Source: CAVPHV01 sp963704825 (GTDB taxonomy: Bacteria > Actinomycetota > Acidimicrobiia > Spongiisociales > UBA5794). Taken from it: a stretch of 64,000 nucleotides of DNA. The first letter of the stretch is position 1. Each line of letters opens with the position of its first letter. The translations under genes and the position numbers were made by a program. The stretch spans positions 1 to 64,000 of the forward strand of contig CAVPHV010000004.1 in assembly GCA_963704825.1 (NCBI GenBank), in the 5' to 3' direction. Below the pieces are notes generated by a model. The model was not told the origin of the DNA. It saw nothing but the letters and a program-made list of their open reading frames with translations, and did not search any database. Of this stretch, positions 33,491 through 42,589 are shown piece after piece.

Positions 33491-34377
33491 GCGAGTTTCT
33501 TGACCGCATCGCCGGGGCACCGATCACTTGGGGAGTCGACGGTTCCCCCGGCTGGGGATACCTGATGGACCGCGACCGGGTGATGGCCGAGATGACCGAC
33601 ATCGGGTTGTCGGCCACCGAGTTGGGGCCCGACGGCTACCTGCCGCTCGATCCCGACGAGTTGGCCGATTACCTCGACGGGTACGACCTGGGCATTGTCG
33701 GCGGTTTTGTCCCTGCGCTGCTCTACCGACCCGATCGGGTCGACGGCGAACTCGAGTACGTGACCAGAGCGTCCACGCAGCTGGCCCGCACCGGTTCGAA
33801 GGTGCTCGTGCTCGGACCAAGCTCCCACTATGACGGCTACGACACCTCGATCGATATGGACGACGAAGAGTGGGTGATCTTCCTCGAGAACCTACGGCGT
33901 CTCAATGACATCGTCGGCGAACAGGGGTTGATCACCGCGCTGCACCCTCATTGGGGGATGGCGATCGAAACCGGAGATCACGTCGAACGCTTGCTCGAAT
34001 CGTGCGATGTCGGTTTGTGCCTCGATACCGGACATCTCTATCTGGCCGGAACCGATCCGACCGACATCGCCAAGCTGGCTTCCGATCGGGTCCACCACGT
34101 GCATCTCAAGGATGTCGACCCTGGGTACGCCGAGAAGGTGCGGTCCGGAGAGGTGCCATTCCGTCAGGCCGTCATCGAGGGCGCCTTCACCCCGCTGGGG
34201 GAGGGTGACGTCGACATTGCCGGTGTCATCCAGACCCTCGAGGCAGCCGGCTACGACGGCTGGTATGTGCTCGAGCAGGATGTGTCGCTCACCGCGGATC
34301 CCGAGCCGGGTGAGGGGCCGAAGGTTGATGCCATTGCCAGCGTCGAGTATCTGAAGCAGCTTGCCACCACATTGTGA
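33487..34377 (+). CDS. iolE: Inosose dehydratase
   Basis: 296 residues with GTG start overlapping the upstream stop. TIM-barrel sugar phosphate isomerase fold. IolE markers are GAPITWGVDGSPGWG (about 11-25), ALHPHWGMAIE (about 155-165), GLCLDTGHLYLAGTDP, HVHLKDVDP and TPLGEGDVDIAG; the metal-binding Glu/Asp/His residues lie in these. It dehydrates 2-keto-myo-inositol to trihydroxycyclohexane-dione, the substrate of IolD encoded at 38284. Confidence 0.9.
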   Translation: MSEFLDRIAGAPITWGVDGSPGWGYLMDRDRVMAEMTDIGLSATELGPDGYLPLDPDELADYLDGYDLGIVGGFVPALLYRPDRVDGELEYVTRASTQLARTGSKVLVLGPSSHYDGYDTSIDMDDEEWVIFLENLRRLNDIVGEQGLITALHPHWGMAIETGDHVERLLESCDVGLCLDTGHLYLAGTDPTDIAKLASDRVHHVHLKDVDPGYAEKVRSGEVPFRQAVIEGAFTPLGEGDVDIAGVIQTLEAAGYDGWYVLEQDVSLTADPEPGEGPKVDAIASVEYLKQLATTL

Positions 34378-35282
34378 TCGCGCCGGAGCGGCCAACGGTT
34401 GACACTGTGGTCGCCACCCCGGCGCGGCTCGGCGAGTGCCCGCTGTGGAGTGGGGCCGAACAGGTCCTCTACTGGATCGATATCGACGGCCGGGCGGTGC
34501 ACCGCTGCGACCCATCGTCCGGGCGCGATCAGACGCGACTCACCCCGGGGCGGCCGGGGTCCATCGCGCTGACCGCGGTCGCCGGGCGGCTGCTGCTGGC
34601 GAGCGAGCACCAGGTCGGCTGGTTCTCGTGGGAAAACGGCGGGTTCGAGCCGTGGCTCGATCTCGAATCGGCCGGCACCGGCAACCGACTCAACGACGGG
34701 CGGTGCGATCCGCAGGGAAGGTTCTGGGTCGGGAGCATGCATGAGCGTCCCGCCGAACGGCGTTACACCGGCATGTTGCATCGGGTCGACCCCGACGGGA
34801 GCCACACCGTGGTGCGCGACGGGGTGGGGATCTCCAATGCCCTGGCTTTCTCGCCCGACGGGAAGACGATGTATTGGGCCGACACGTTCCAAGAGACGAT
34901 CTGGGCCCACGACTATGACGTGATTTCGGGCGAGCCGGGAGCGCCCCGAGTCTTCGTGGACTTCACCGACCTGCCTGGGGCGCCCGACGGCGCCTGCGTT
35001 GATTCCGACGGTGCGTTGTGGGTGGCATGTGTCAATGGTTCGGCCATTGCCCGGTTCACTCCAGACGGCGAATTGGATCGGCTGCTGCTCCTGCCCGTCG
35101 ACAAGCCGAGTATGGCGGCGTTTGGCGGGCGGGAGCTCGACACCCTCTATCTCACATCGATCGGTGACGCCGAATCGGCCTCTGCTCCTTCCCAGAGTGC
35201 GGCCGGCGGGCGGTTGCTGGCGCTCGACCCCGGGGTGCGCGGGCTTCCCGAGCCTGCCTTTGCATCGCCCGGCGTGGGGTAG
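34374..35282 (+). CDS. SMP-30/gluconolactonase/LRE family lactonase
   Basis: 302 residues with GTG start overlapping iolE. A six-bladed beta-propeller with the calcium-site motifs LGECPLW (Glu about 20), GNRLNDGRCDPQGRFWVG (Asn about 104), GISNALAFSPDGKTMYWADT and PDGACVDSDGALWVA (Asp). Family members hydrolyse sugar or aldonate lactones. It suggests the operon also handles sugars oxidised to lactones by one of the Gfo/Idh dehydrogenases. Confidence 0.87.
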   Translation: MIAPERPTVDTVVATPARLGECPLWSGAEQVLYWIDIDGRAVHRCDPSSGRDQTRLTPGRPGSIALTAVAGRLLLASEHQVGWFSWENGGFEPWLDLESAGTGNRLNDGRCDPQGRFWVGSMHERPAERRYTGMLHRVDPDGSHTVVRDGVGISNALAFSPDGKTMYWADTFQETIWAHDYDVISGEPGAPRVFVDFTDLPGAPDGACVDSDGALWVACVNGSAIARFTPDGELDRLLLLPVDKPSMAAFGGRELDTLYLTSIGDAESASAPSQSAAGGRLLALDPGVRGLPEPAFASPGVG

Positions 35283-35290
35283 ACCCTCCA

Positions 35291-35304
35291 CTGGAACGTT
35301 CCAA
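35291..35304. promoter_or_regulatory. LacI-type operator upstream of hydroxyacid dehydrogenase operon
   Basis: CTGGAACGTTCCAA in the 78-base gap after the lactonase gene. It implies a second promoter for the genes from 35361 onward, under the same repressor as the rest of the island. Confidence 0.72.
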
Positions 35305-35360
35305 AGCCGCTGACTACACTCCACGAGGAATGGCATCCACCAGCCGGGAGCGGAGAACCG

Positions 35361-36323
35361 ATGGCTGAGCGACACCCCGTGTGGTTTGAGCGACCGGTTC
35401 TGCCCGAACTCAGAACGCTCGTGGAACGACGCGCTGAGGTACTCGGCCCCCGGACCGAAGCCGACCCCTACGACGGGCTCAGCGGAGCGCGGGGCGCGGT
35501 GGTAGGCGCATCGGACTTCGATGCAGACTGGATCAGCCGTGCTCCGCAGATGCGAGTGATTGCCCGCACCGGGATCGGAGTCGACAAGGTGGATATCGGC
35601 GAGGCGACCCGGCGGGGGATCGTGGTGTGCAACGCGCCAGATGGGCCGACCATCTCCACCGCGGAGCACACCGTGGCTCTCATGTTGGCCGTTGCCAAGG
35701 ATCTCAAAGGGGCGGCTCGCCGCCTCCAGGAGGGCGAGACCAACCTCTACGCCGGCTACACGGGGGTCGAGTTGAGCGGCAAGACCCTGGGGCTCGTCGG
35801 CTACGGCAGGATCGCCCGCCGGGTGGCGGATGCCGGGCGGGGGTTGGGGATGAAGGTGGTCGCCTTCGACCCCTATTGCCCGCCTGCAGAGTTTGGCGCC
35901 ACCGCTCCCGCCGGGTCACTCGAGCGATTGCTGCGATCCGCCGACGTTGTTTCGGTCCACATCCCGCTCACCGACGAGACGGTCGGGCTGTTTGATGCCG
36001 CGGCATTTGGCACGATGAAGAGGGGCGCTGTCTTCGTCAACGCGGCGCGGGGTGGGTTGGTCGACCAAGCGGCGCTGCTCGCCGCCCTTGAATCGGGGTG
36101 GTTGTTCGGTGCCGGGCTCGACGTCACGGAACCAGAGCCTCTGCCCCCAGATCATCCATTGCTGAATCGAGACGACGTAATCGTTACCCCTCACATCGCT
36201 TCGGGAACCGCCGACGGTAAGCGCCGCCTCTTCGAGACCGCGTTCGAGCAAGTACTCATGGCGCTCGACGGCGAACGACCGCCTCACGTGGTCAACCCCG
36301 AAGTGTGGGATCGACAGGAGTGA
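35361..36323 (+). CDS. D-2-hydroxyacid dehydrogenase (PGDH/glyoxylate reductase-like)
   Basis: 320 residues. NAD motif GLVGYGRIARRVADAG (about 145-160); catalytic Arg in NAARGGLVD, Glu in DVTEPEPLPPDHPL and His in VTPHIASGT. No C-terminal ACT domain, so it is not a standard serine-pathway PGDH. In a sugar-acid cluster it probably interconverts a 2-keto and a 2-hydroxy acid, for example reducing hydroxypyruvate, glyoxylate or tartronate semialdehyde-type products. It is followed 4 bases later by a Gfo/Idh gene. Confidence 0.85.
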   Translation: MAERHPVWFERPVLPELRTLVERRAEVLGPRTEADPYDGLSGARGAVVGASDFDADWISRAPQMRVIARTGIGVDKVDIGEATRRGIVVCNAPDGPTISTAEHTVALMLAVAKDLKGAARRLQEGETNLYAGYTGVELSGKTLGLVGYGRIARRVADAGRGLGMKVVAFDPYCPPAEFGATAPAGSLERLLRSADVVSVHIPLTDETVGLFDAAAFGTMKRGAVFVNAARGGLVDQAALLAALESGWLFGAGLDVTEPEPLPPDHPLLNRDDVIVTPHIASGTADGKRRLFETAFEQVLMALDGERPPHVVNPEVWDRQE

Positions 36324-36327
36324 ATTC

Positions 36328-37503
36328 ATGACCACGACGATTCGGATCGGATTGATCGGCTTCGGCTGGATGGGCCAGGCCCACTCACGTTCCTACCGCA
36401 ATATCCCGGTGTACTTCCCCGAAGCGGGAATCGAGCCTCGGCTCGTTGCCATCTCTGACAACGTCCCCGAGCGCCTCGATCTGGCCATGAGGAACTTTGG
36501 ATACGAGCACGGCACGCTGGATTGGCGCGAGGTGGTCGAGCGCGACGACGTCGACGTCGTCGACATCACGGCACCCAACGCCCTCCATCAGGAGATCGCA
36601 GAGGCGGCTGCTGCAGCAGGCAAGGACATCTTCTGCGAGAAACCGGTTGGCATCGAACCGGCCGCCACGGCAGTCATCGAGCGGGCGGCGCGTCGTGCCG
36701 GCGTCATCACGGGTGTCGGCTACAACTACCGCTGGGCGCCCATCGTGCAGTACACCAAACAGCTCATCGAGGAAGGGCGCTTTGGCGATCTGACCCACTA
36801 TCGGGGCCGCTTCTTCTCGATGTATGGGCGCGATCGGCTCGGGTTGTTGTCTTGGCGCTACCTCCAGGACGAGGGCGGCTTCGGAGCGCTCAGCGACATC
36901 ATGTCCCATGCCATCGACATGGCCCAGCACCTCTGCGGCCCCATCACCCGGCTCGTTTCGGTCAACGAGATCTTTGTGAAGGAGCGGCCGCTGCCCAAGC
37001 CCGGCGCCGGAACCCACTACGAACGGGGCGCGCCCGGCGACCCAACCGGCACCGTCACCAACGAGGACTACGTCGGGGCGCTCGTCGAGTTCGCCAACGG
37101 AGTGCGGGGAACGCTCGAGGCCGACCGCTCCATCTTCGGCCCGCAGAGTTCGATGGCCTTCGAATTGAACGGCTCGAAGGGTGCGGCGTCGTGGGACCAC
37201 GAGAAGCTCAACCAATTGCAGCTCTACCTGGCCGAAGAACAGCACAACGACGGCTTCGTCGAGGTGCTCGCCGGCGACAGCCTGCCCCACCAGGGCAACA
37301 TCGTCCCCGGCGGGGGCAACTCGCTCGGCTACGAGGACATGAAGGTGATTGAAGCGCTCGAATTCCTGCGTTCCGTAGTCACACGACGACCCCACCATCC
37401 GGGTTTCGACGACGCCCTCGCCAATGCATCGGTGGCAGCTGCCATGGTTCGCTCGTGGGAATCCGAAGCGTGGGAACCTGTCACCAGCCTCAAGGTCGAC
37501 TGA
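36328..37503 (+). CDS. Gfo/Idh/MocA oxidoreductase 2
   Basis: 391 residues. NAD(P) motif IGFGWMGQAHSRSYRNIPVY (residues 8-27), EKPVGIEPAA (about 105-114), VGYNYRWAP and the active-site region GALSDIMSHAIDMAQHLCGP (about 188-207). Larger than the first copy and of the group that carries HSRSYRN. Likely a sugar or cyclitol dehydrogenase. It is co-transcribed with the hydroxyacid dehydrogenase before it and the aldolase after it (16-base gap). Confidence 0.85.
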   Translation: MTTTIRIGLIGFGWMGQAHSRSYRNIPVYFPEAGIEPRLVAISDNVPERLDLAMRNFGYEHGTLDWREVVERDDVDVVDITAPNALHQEIAEAAAAAGKDIFCEKPVGIEPAATAVIERAARRAGVITGVGYNYRWAPIVQYTKQLIEEGRFGDLTHYRGRFFSMYGRDRLGLLSWRYLQDEGGFGALSDIMSHAIDMAQHLCGPITRLVSVNEIFVKERPLPKPGAGTHYERGAPGDPTGTVTNEDYVGALVEFANGVRGTLEADRSIFGPQSSMAFELNGSKGAASWDHEKLNQLQLYLAEEQHNDGFVEVLAGDSLPHQGNIVPGGGNSLGYEDMKVIEALEFLRSVVTRRPHHPGFDDALANASVAAAMVRSWESEAWEPVTSLKVD

Positions 37504-37519
37504 GAACCGAGGAACCAAC

Positions 37520-38281
37520 ATGTTCGAGAACCGGGTCAAAGCAAGACTGGCTGCCGGCGGGGCGGTCTACGGCTGTTTCACTCGCTACCGGGAGCCCACC
37601 TTCACCGAATTCATCGCGATGCAGGGATGGGACTTCATCATCTTCGACGGCGAGCACGGCACACTCGGGCCCCGCGAGATGGAGTTGCTGTGTCCTCTGG
37701 TTGAGCTGCGTGGGGCCACGCCGATCGCCCGGGTTGCCACCAACCAGCCCCACATCATTCTCCGCGTGCTCGACACGGGCGTCCACGGAATCCATGTGCC
37801 GTGGGTCAATAGCGCGGCCGGGGTCGAGGAGGCGGTGCAGTCAACCAAGTACTGGCCGCGAGGCCAGCGCGGCCTCGCCGGAAGTCGAGCGTCCGAGTGG
37901 GGCATGTCCGAGTCGCTCGCCGTTTACACCGAGCGGGCCAATCGCGAGACGATGCTCATCGTTCACATCGAGACGATCGACGCGGTCGACGCCATCGACG
38001 ACTACGTCGCAATCGACGGGGTGGACGTGATGTTCATCGGGCCAACCGATCTGTCGCATTCTCTCGGCCACCCCGGGGATGCCGCCCATCCCGAGGTGGT
38101 CGATGCCATGGAGCGAGTTGCCGAGGCGGTGGTCGGCTCCGGCAAGACCCTCGGCATCTTTGCCGGGACACCGGAGTTCGCCGAGCGTTGGTACGAGCGA
38201 GGCGCCCGGTACTTTGCGACCACCCCCGACGGGTTTTTGAAGAAGGGCATGCAGGACTACCTGGATCAGGTGAGGAGCTAG
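37520..38281 (+). CDS. HpcH/HpaI-family aldolase
   Basis: 253 residues from ATG 37520. Class II pyruvate-type aldolase fold, with GWDFIIFDGEHGTLGPREME (about 36-55, containing the general-base His), GVHGIHVPWVNSAAGVEEAV (about 89-108) and VDVMFIGPTDLSHSLGHPG (metal Asp region). Related enzymes cleave 2-keto-3-deoxy sugar acids to pyruvate and an aldehyde. Together with the lactonase it suggests a non-phosphorylated sugar-acid branch beside the inositol pathway. The stop is 2 bases before the iolD start. Confidence 0.85.
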   Translation: MFENRVKARLAAGGAVYGCFTRYREPTFTEFIAMQGWDFIIFDGEHGTLGPREMELLCPLVELRGATPIARVATNQPHIILRVLDTGVHGIHVPWVNSAAGVEEAVQSTKYWPRGQRGLAGSRASEWGMSESLAVYTERANRETMLIVHIETIDAVDAIDDYVAIDGVDVMFIGPTDLSHSLGHPGDAAHPEVVDAMERVAEAVVGSGKTLGIFAGTPEFAERWYERGARYFATTPDGFLKKGMQDYLDQVRS

Positions 38282-38283
38282 CC

Positions 38284-40125
38284 ATGGAGACCATTCGACT
38301 GACGACCGGACAAGCGATTGTGAAGTGGCTGCTGGCGCAGCGCACGATGATCGACGGTGCAGAAGCCCCCGTTTTCGCCGGGGCCTTCGGCATCTTCGGC
38401 CACGGCAATGTGACCTGTCTCGCCGAGGCGCTCCAGCCGGTCCAAGATGAGCTGCCGACGTGGCGCGGCCACAACGAGCAGTCCATGGCGCTCGCCGCCC
38501 TGGCCTACGGGAAGGCGATGAAGGGCCGCCAGATCATGATCGCCACCTCGTCGATCGGCCCGGGCAGCACCAACATGGTGACGGCTGCGGCCGCCGCCCA
38601 TGCCAATCGCGTTCCGCTGCTGTTGTTCTCCGGCGACACCTTCCAGCATCGCATCGTCGACCCGGTCCTGCAGCAGATCGAGGTGTTCAACAACCCGACG
38701 ATCACCGCCGCCGACGCCTTCCGGCCGGTCACCCGCTACTGGGATCGGATCAGCCGCCCCGAACAGATCGTCCAGTCGCTGCCCCAAGCCTTGGCCGTGA
38801 TGCTCGATCCCGCCACTCGGGGACCCGCCTTCTTCGCCCTGCCCCAGGACATCCAGGCTGAGGCGTACGACTTCCCGGCCAGGTTCTTCGATGTCAAGGT
38901 GCACTACATCCGCCGCCCCGGTCCCGACCCCCGGGATGTGACGGCGGCCGTCGACGCGTTGGCCCGATCCCGCAAGCCGATGATCATCGCCGGCGGTGGG
39001 GTCCACTACTCGGACGCCGTTGCCACGCTCACCGACTTCGCCGAGCGGCGTGGTATACCCGTGGTCGAGACCGTTGCGGGTAAGTCGGTCATGGTCGCCG
39101 ACCACCCCAACTACGCGGGGCCAATTGGCGTCACGGGTTCGTTGGCGGCGAATGCCGTGGCCGAGGACGCGGACCTCGTGCTGGCCGTGGGTACTCGGCT
39201 CCAGGATTTCACCACAGGCTCGTGGTCGGTCTTCAAGAACCCAGACGTGCGGTTCGTCGCGATCAACACGGCCAGTTGGGATGCCCACAAGCAGATGGCC
39301 CAACCCCTCATCGCCGACGCCGGTGTCGCCATTGCCGCGATCGACGCCCGGATGGGGGACTACCAGGCTCCGGCCGAATGGCTGGCGCTGGCCCAAGCTC
39401 AGATCGCCGAATGGCATGGCTACCTCGATTCGTGGCAGCAGCGCGAGTCGGACGGACCACCAGCGTACGCCGAGGTCATCCAGGTGATCAACGACATCTG
39501 CGACGACGACGACTACTGCCTCTCCGCGGCCGGTGGCCTTCCCGGCGAACTGGTGATGGGTTGGCGCTCGAAGTCGGTCAATTCGTTCGACTCCGAGTAC
39601 GGCTACTCGACCATGGGGTACGAAATCGCCGGAGCCTGGGGTGCCCGCATGGCCCGCGGCGGCGATGTCATCTGCTGGGTCGGTGACGGGTCCTACCTGA
39701 TGATGAACTCGGACGTCTACTCGACCGTGATGACCGGCCAGAAGGTCATCTTCATGGTGTGCGACAACGGCGGGTTCGCCGTCATCAACCGGCTCCAGGT
39801 CAACACCGGCGGCGCCGAGTTCAACAACCTGCTGCGCACCACCCGCCACGAGCGCTACTTCCACGTCGATTTCGTGAAGCACATCGAGGCGATGGGCGCC
39901 ATCGCCGAAAAGGTGGAACGACTCGAGGATCTGCCGGCCGCCTGGGAGCGAGCCAAGGCAGCCGACCGCAGCTACGCCATCGTCGTCGACATCGACGAGT
40001 ACACCTGGACCGAAGGCGGAGCGTGGTGGGAAGTTGGGGTTCCCGAGGTGAGCGATCGTGAACAGGTCCTCGTGGCCCGGGCAGAGTGGGCCGCTGAGAA
40101 GAAGCACCAACGAGTGGGCTACTGA
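38284..40125 (+). CDS. iolD: 3D-(3,5/4)-trihydroxycyclohexane-1,2-dione acylhydrolase
   Basis: 613 residues from ATG 38284. ThDP-dependent acetolactate-synthase fold with three domains. WRGHNEQSMALAALAYGKA holds the catalytic Glu (about 60). The ThDP/Mg motif is GDGSYLMMNSDVYSTVMTGQ with its GDG about residue 460 and DNGGFAVI beyond. IolD hydrolyses the cyclic dione to 5-deoxy-D-glucuronate, the IolB substrate. Close packing with the HpcH aldolase (2 bases) and the SDR (1-base overlap) shows one operon. Confidence 0.92.
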   Translation: METIRLTTGQAIVKWLLAQRTMIDGAEAPVFAGAFGIFGHGNVTCLAEALQPVQDELPTWRGHNEQSMALAALAYGKAMKGRQIMIATSSIGPGSTNMVTAAAAAHANRVPLLLFSGDTFQHRIVDPVLQQIEVFNNPTITAADAFRPVTRYWDRISRPEQIVQSLPQALAVMLDPATRGPAFFALPQDIQAEAYDFPARFFDVKVHYIRRPGPDPRDVTAAVDALARSRKPMIIAGGGVHYSDAVATLTDFAERRGIPVVETVAGKSVMVADHPNYAGPIGVTGSLAANAVAEDADLVLAVGTRLQDFTTGSWSVFKNPDVRFVAINTASWDAHKQMAQPLIADAGVAIAAIDARMGDYQAPAEWLALAQAQIAEWHGYLDSWQQRESDGPPAYAEVIQVINDICDDDDYCLSAAGGLPGELVMGWRSKSVNSFDSEYGYSTMGYEIAGAWGARMARGGDVICWVGDGSYLMMNSDVYSTVMTGQKVIFMVCDNGGFAVINRLQVNTGGAEFNNLLRTTRHERYFHVDFVKHIEAMGAIAEKVERLEDLPAAWERAKAADRSYAIVVDIDEYTWTEGGAWWEVGVPEVSDREQVLVARAEWAAEKKHQRVGY

Positions 40126-40901
40126 TGAGTCGTCCCCGCGTTGCGGTGATGACGGGAGGCGCTTCTCTGATCGGGATGGCGTTCGCCCGGGTTTGGATCG
40201 ACGCGGGCGGTTGTGTGGTCCTGGGAGACCGCAACGAGGAAAATCGTGCCGAGATCGAGGCCTTGGTCGGGAGCAGCGGCCGATACATGATCGGTGATGT
40301 CAGGGACGATGACTACCTGGCCGAACTGGTCTCCGCCGCCATCGACCAGTTCGGCAGCTTGGACACAGTGGTGAGCGGCCCGGCCGTTTTCGAGGGCAGC
40401 GGTTATGGCGCCGGCCGCGACGTGTGGCATCGGGCGCTCGATATCAACCTGGTGTCTGCGGCGCAATTGACCGCGGCGGCGCTGCCGCATCTCGACCGGG
40501 GGGCCTCGGTTGTCTACGTGGGCTCGATCAGCGGCAAGGCGTCCCAACCGGATCGCATGGTCTACAACGTGACCAAGGCAGGTCTGTTGATGCTCGCCAA
40601 AACCGGGGCGCAGCAACTCGCCCCCCGAGGCATTCGGGTCAACGTCGTATCTCCGGGCTGGACCTGGAGTCGCAACGTCGCGGCGCGCTACGGTTCCCGG
40701 GAGGCGGCCGATGCGTTTGCCGCCGAGACCCACCCGTTGGGCCGGATGGCCGATCCCGAGGAGATCGCCGACGGCATCATGTTCCTGGCGTCGGAGCAGG
40801 CATCGTTCATCACCGGCAGCGATCTGGCCGTGGACGGCGGCTACAGCGCCCTCGGCCCCGAGGCCCTGGGGCACGCCCAACGAGCGCACCCGGGCGTGTG
40901 A
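40125..40901 (+). CDS. Short-chain dehydrogenase/reductase
   Basis: 258 residues, start overlapping the iolD stop. The nucleotide motif is unusual (TGGASLIGMAFARVW, residues 10-24, with the second Gly of GxxxGxG shifted). The active site YNVTK (about 146-150) is standard. It probably acts on a cyclitol, sugar or deoxy-sugar acid of the island; the exact substrate is unknown. Followed 30 bases on by the TIM-barrel isomerase. Confidence 0.8.
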   Translation: MSRPRVAVMTGGASLIGMAFARVWIDAGGCVVLGDRNEENRAEIEALVGSSGRYMIGDVRDDDYLAELVSAAIDQFGSLDTVVSGPAVFEGSGYGAGRDVWHRALDINLVSAAQLTAAALPHLDRGASVVYVGSISGKASQPDRMVYNVTKAGLLMLAKTGAQQLAPRGIRVNVVSPGWTWSRNVAARYGSREAADAFAAETHPLGRMADPEEIADGIMFLASEQASFITGSDLAVDGGYSALGPEALGHAQRAHPGV

Positions 40902-40931
40902 GGACCCGAACCGGGAGGAAGGACACCGTGC

Positions 40932-41717
40932 ATGGGTGAACCGATGTTCGACCTGGCCGTTTGTAGCGAGATGGTCTTTGTGGACCTGCCGATTGTCGAG
41001 CGCATCAAGCGCCTCGATGACCTGGGATTCCTGGTGGAGATCTGGAGCTGGTGGGACAAGGACCTCGATGCACTGGCGGCTACCGGCGCCACCTTCTCGT
41101 CCATGACCGGCTACATCCGCGGCAATCTCACCAACCCGGACGCGGCCGATGAACTGCTCCGTACCGCCGAGTTGGCAATCGCCGCCGCGGCGAGGATCGA
41201 TTGCCCCCGTCTCAACCTGCACGGAACCGGCCTCGGTGAGGGTGGTCTTCCGGTCGAGCCGGTGCACGAGACGACCGGCGCGATGTGGCTGGCGGCCGGC
41301 CGCACCCTCACCCGGATCGCCGAGTTGGGCGGACAGGCGGGCGTGACCTTCTGTCTCGAGAACCTCAATACCGCGGTCGACCACCCCGGGGTCCCGTTTG
41401 CCACGGCGGCGGACACGCTGACTCTCGTCGAGGCGGTCAACCATCCCAACCTCCGGCTGATGCTCGACCTCTATCACGCCCAGGTCGACGAGGGCAATCT
41501 GATCGACCAGGTGCGGCGCTGCGCCCCCTACATCGGCGAGGTGCAGGTAGCGGATGTCCCCGGTCGCTGCGAACCCGGGACCGGCGAGATCAACTACCCG
41601 GCGGTGGCCGCGGCGCTCTACGAGACTGGGTACCGCGGCGTGGTCGGCCTCGAGGGTTGGGCGTCCGGCGATGATGATGTCGCTCTCGAGCGGTTTCGGG
41701 CCGCCTTCAGTCGATAG
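40932..41717 (+). CDS. Hydroxypyruvate isomerase-like TIM-barrel protein
   Basis: About 261 residues (ATG 40932; ATG 40944 also possible). AP-endonuclease-2/xylose-isomerase-like barrel with metal motifs FCLENLNTAVDHPG (Glu about 141), LMLDLYHAQVDEGN (Asp/His about 178-181), EVQVADVPGRCEPGTGEINY and a final Glu in GVVGLEGWA. This pattern matches Hyi/OtnI-like isomerases that act on hydroxypyruvate or 2-keto-tetronates. Between two SDR genes it likely isomerises a small keto acid or keto-sugar. Confidence 0.82.
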   Translation: MGEPMFDLAVCSEMVFVDLPIVERIKRLDDLGFLVEIWSWWDKDLDALAATGATFSSMTGYIRGNLTNPDAADELLRTAELAIAAAARIDCPRLNLHGTGLGEGGLPVEPVHETTGAMWLAAGRTLTRIAELGGQAGVTFCLENLNTAVDHPGVPFATAADTLTLVEAVNHPNLRLMLDLYHAQVDEGNLIDQVRRCAPYIGEVQVADVPGRCEPGTGEINYPAVAAALYETGYRGVVGLEGWASGDDDVALERFRAAFSR

Positions 41718-41729
41718 GAGACAGACCCC

Positions 41730-42542
41730 ATGGCGAGATTCGACGGCAAAGTGGCGCTTGTCACCGGGAGTACCCAGGGCCTCGGCGAGGCCGTTGCCCG
41801 CAGGTTCGCCGCAGAGGGTGCCGCCGGCATCGTCGTCTGCGGACGCAATTCCGATCGTGGCGAAGCCGTGGCGGCGTCACTCACCGAGATGGGGACCGAC
41901 GCCATCTTCATCCCAGTCGAGCTCGGCGACCTCGACCGCATCACTGCGTTGGTCGCGGCAGCCGACGCCCGTTTCGGGCGGATTGACGTTCTGGTCAACT
42001 CAGGTGCGAGCACCGATCGCGGCACGATTCTCGACACCACGCCTGAGCTGTGGGACCGGATCATCGACGTCAATCTGCGGGCACCGTTCTTCTTGATCCA
42101 AGCCGTGGCCCGCATCATGCGGCGGGAAGGAATCGCCGGCTCCGTCGTGAACATCGGTTCCGTTTCTGCCCACGGGAGCGTGCCGATTCTTGCCCCCTAC
42201 GCGATCTCAAAGGGAGCGCTCCTGCCGCTCACCCGCAACGCAGCATTTGCCCTTTCCCGTGATCGCATCAGAATCAACACACTCAACATCGGCTGGATGG
42301 ACACGCCGGCCGAGGACGCGATCCAACGGGAGTATCACGGTGCCCCCGACGACTGGCTTGCGACCGCGGAGGCCGGGATGCCGTTTGGGCGGATCCTCAA
42401 GCCCGACGAAGTCGCCAAGGCGGTGGCTTTTCTGGCATCCGAGGACTCGGGCATGATGACCGGAGCCGTGATCGACTTCGACCAGTCGGTGATCGGGGCC
42501 GGACTGCAACCGATTCTGCCCCCTGAGGAGGTTCCACGATGA
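41730..42542 (+). CDS. Short-chain dehydrogenase/reductase
   Basis: 270 residues after AGGAGACAG. TGSTQGLGEAVARRF (about 12-26), NSGAS (about 90), YAISKG active site (about 158-163) and the C-terminal MMTGAVIDFDQSVIGAG. Likely a polyol or cyclitol dehydrogenase. Its TGA overlaps an ATG that opens the 9-codon stub at 42539, a translational-coupling arrangement which implies that a full gene once followed. Confidence 0.83.
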   Translation: MARFDGKVALVTGSTQGLGEAVARRFAAEGAAGIVVCGRNSDRGEAVAASLTEMGTDAIFIPVELGDLDRITALVAAADARFGRIDVLVNSGASTDRGTILDTTPELWDRIIDVNLRAPFFLIQAVARIMRREGIAGSVVNIGSVSAHGSVPILAPYAISKGALLPLTRNAAFALSRDRIRINTLNIGWMDTPAEDAIQREYHGAPDDWLATAEAGMPFGRILKPDEVAKAVAFLASEDSGMMTGAVIDFDQSVIGAGLQPILPPEEVPR

Positions 42543-42568
42543 GCAGCTACGACCTGGTCATGAACTAG
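42539..42568 (+). pseudogene. 9-codon stub resembling the start of iolC (5-dehydro-2-deoxygluconokinase)
   Basis: ATG overlaps the SDR stop (ATGA) and encodes only MSSYDLVMN before TAG. IolC proteins, as I recall them, commonly start with a short M-x-YDL-[IV]-T-[MI]-GR-x-GVD segment, so YDLV fits exactly that position. iolC is the missing step after IolB. Similarity ends at about 42560, where the lower-GC cassette starts. I infer that iolC was cut off when the cassette arrived. Nine residues are little evidence, and chance cannot be excluded. Confidence 0.4.
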
Positions 42569-42589
42569 TTTGGAAATTGGAGGAGACCT

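Noticed and set aside
38278..40110. 610-codon open frame on the minus strand
   Set aside because: Complete antisense shadow of iolD in GC-rich DNA.
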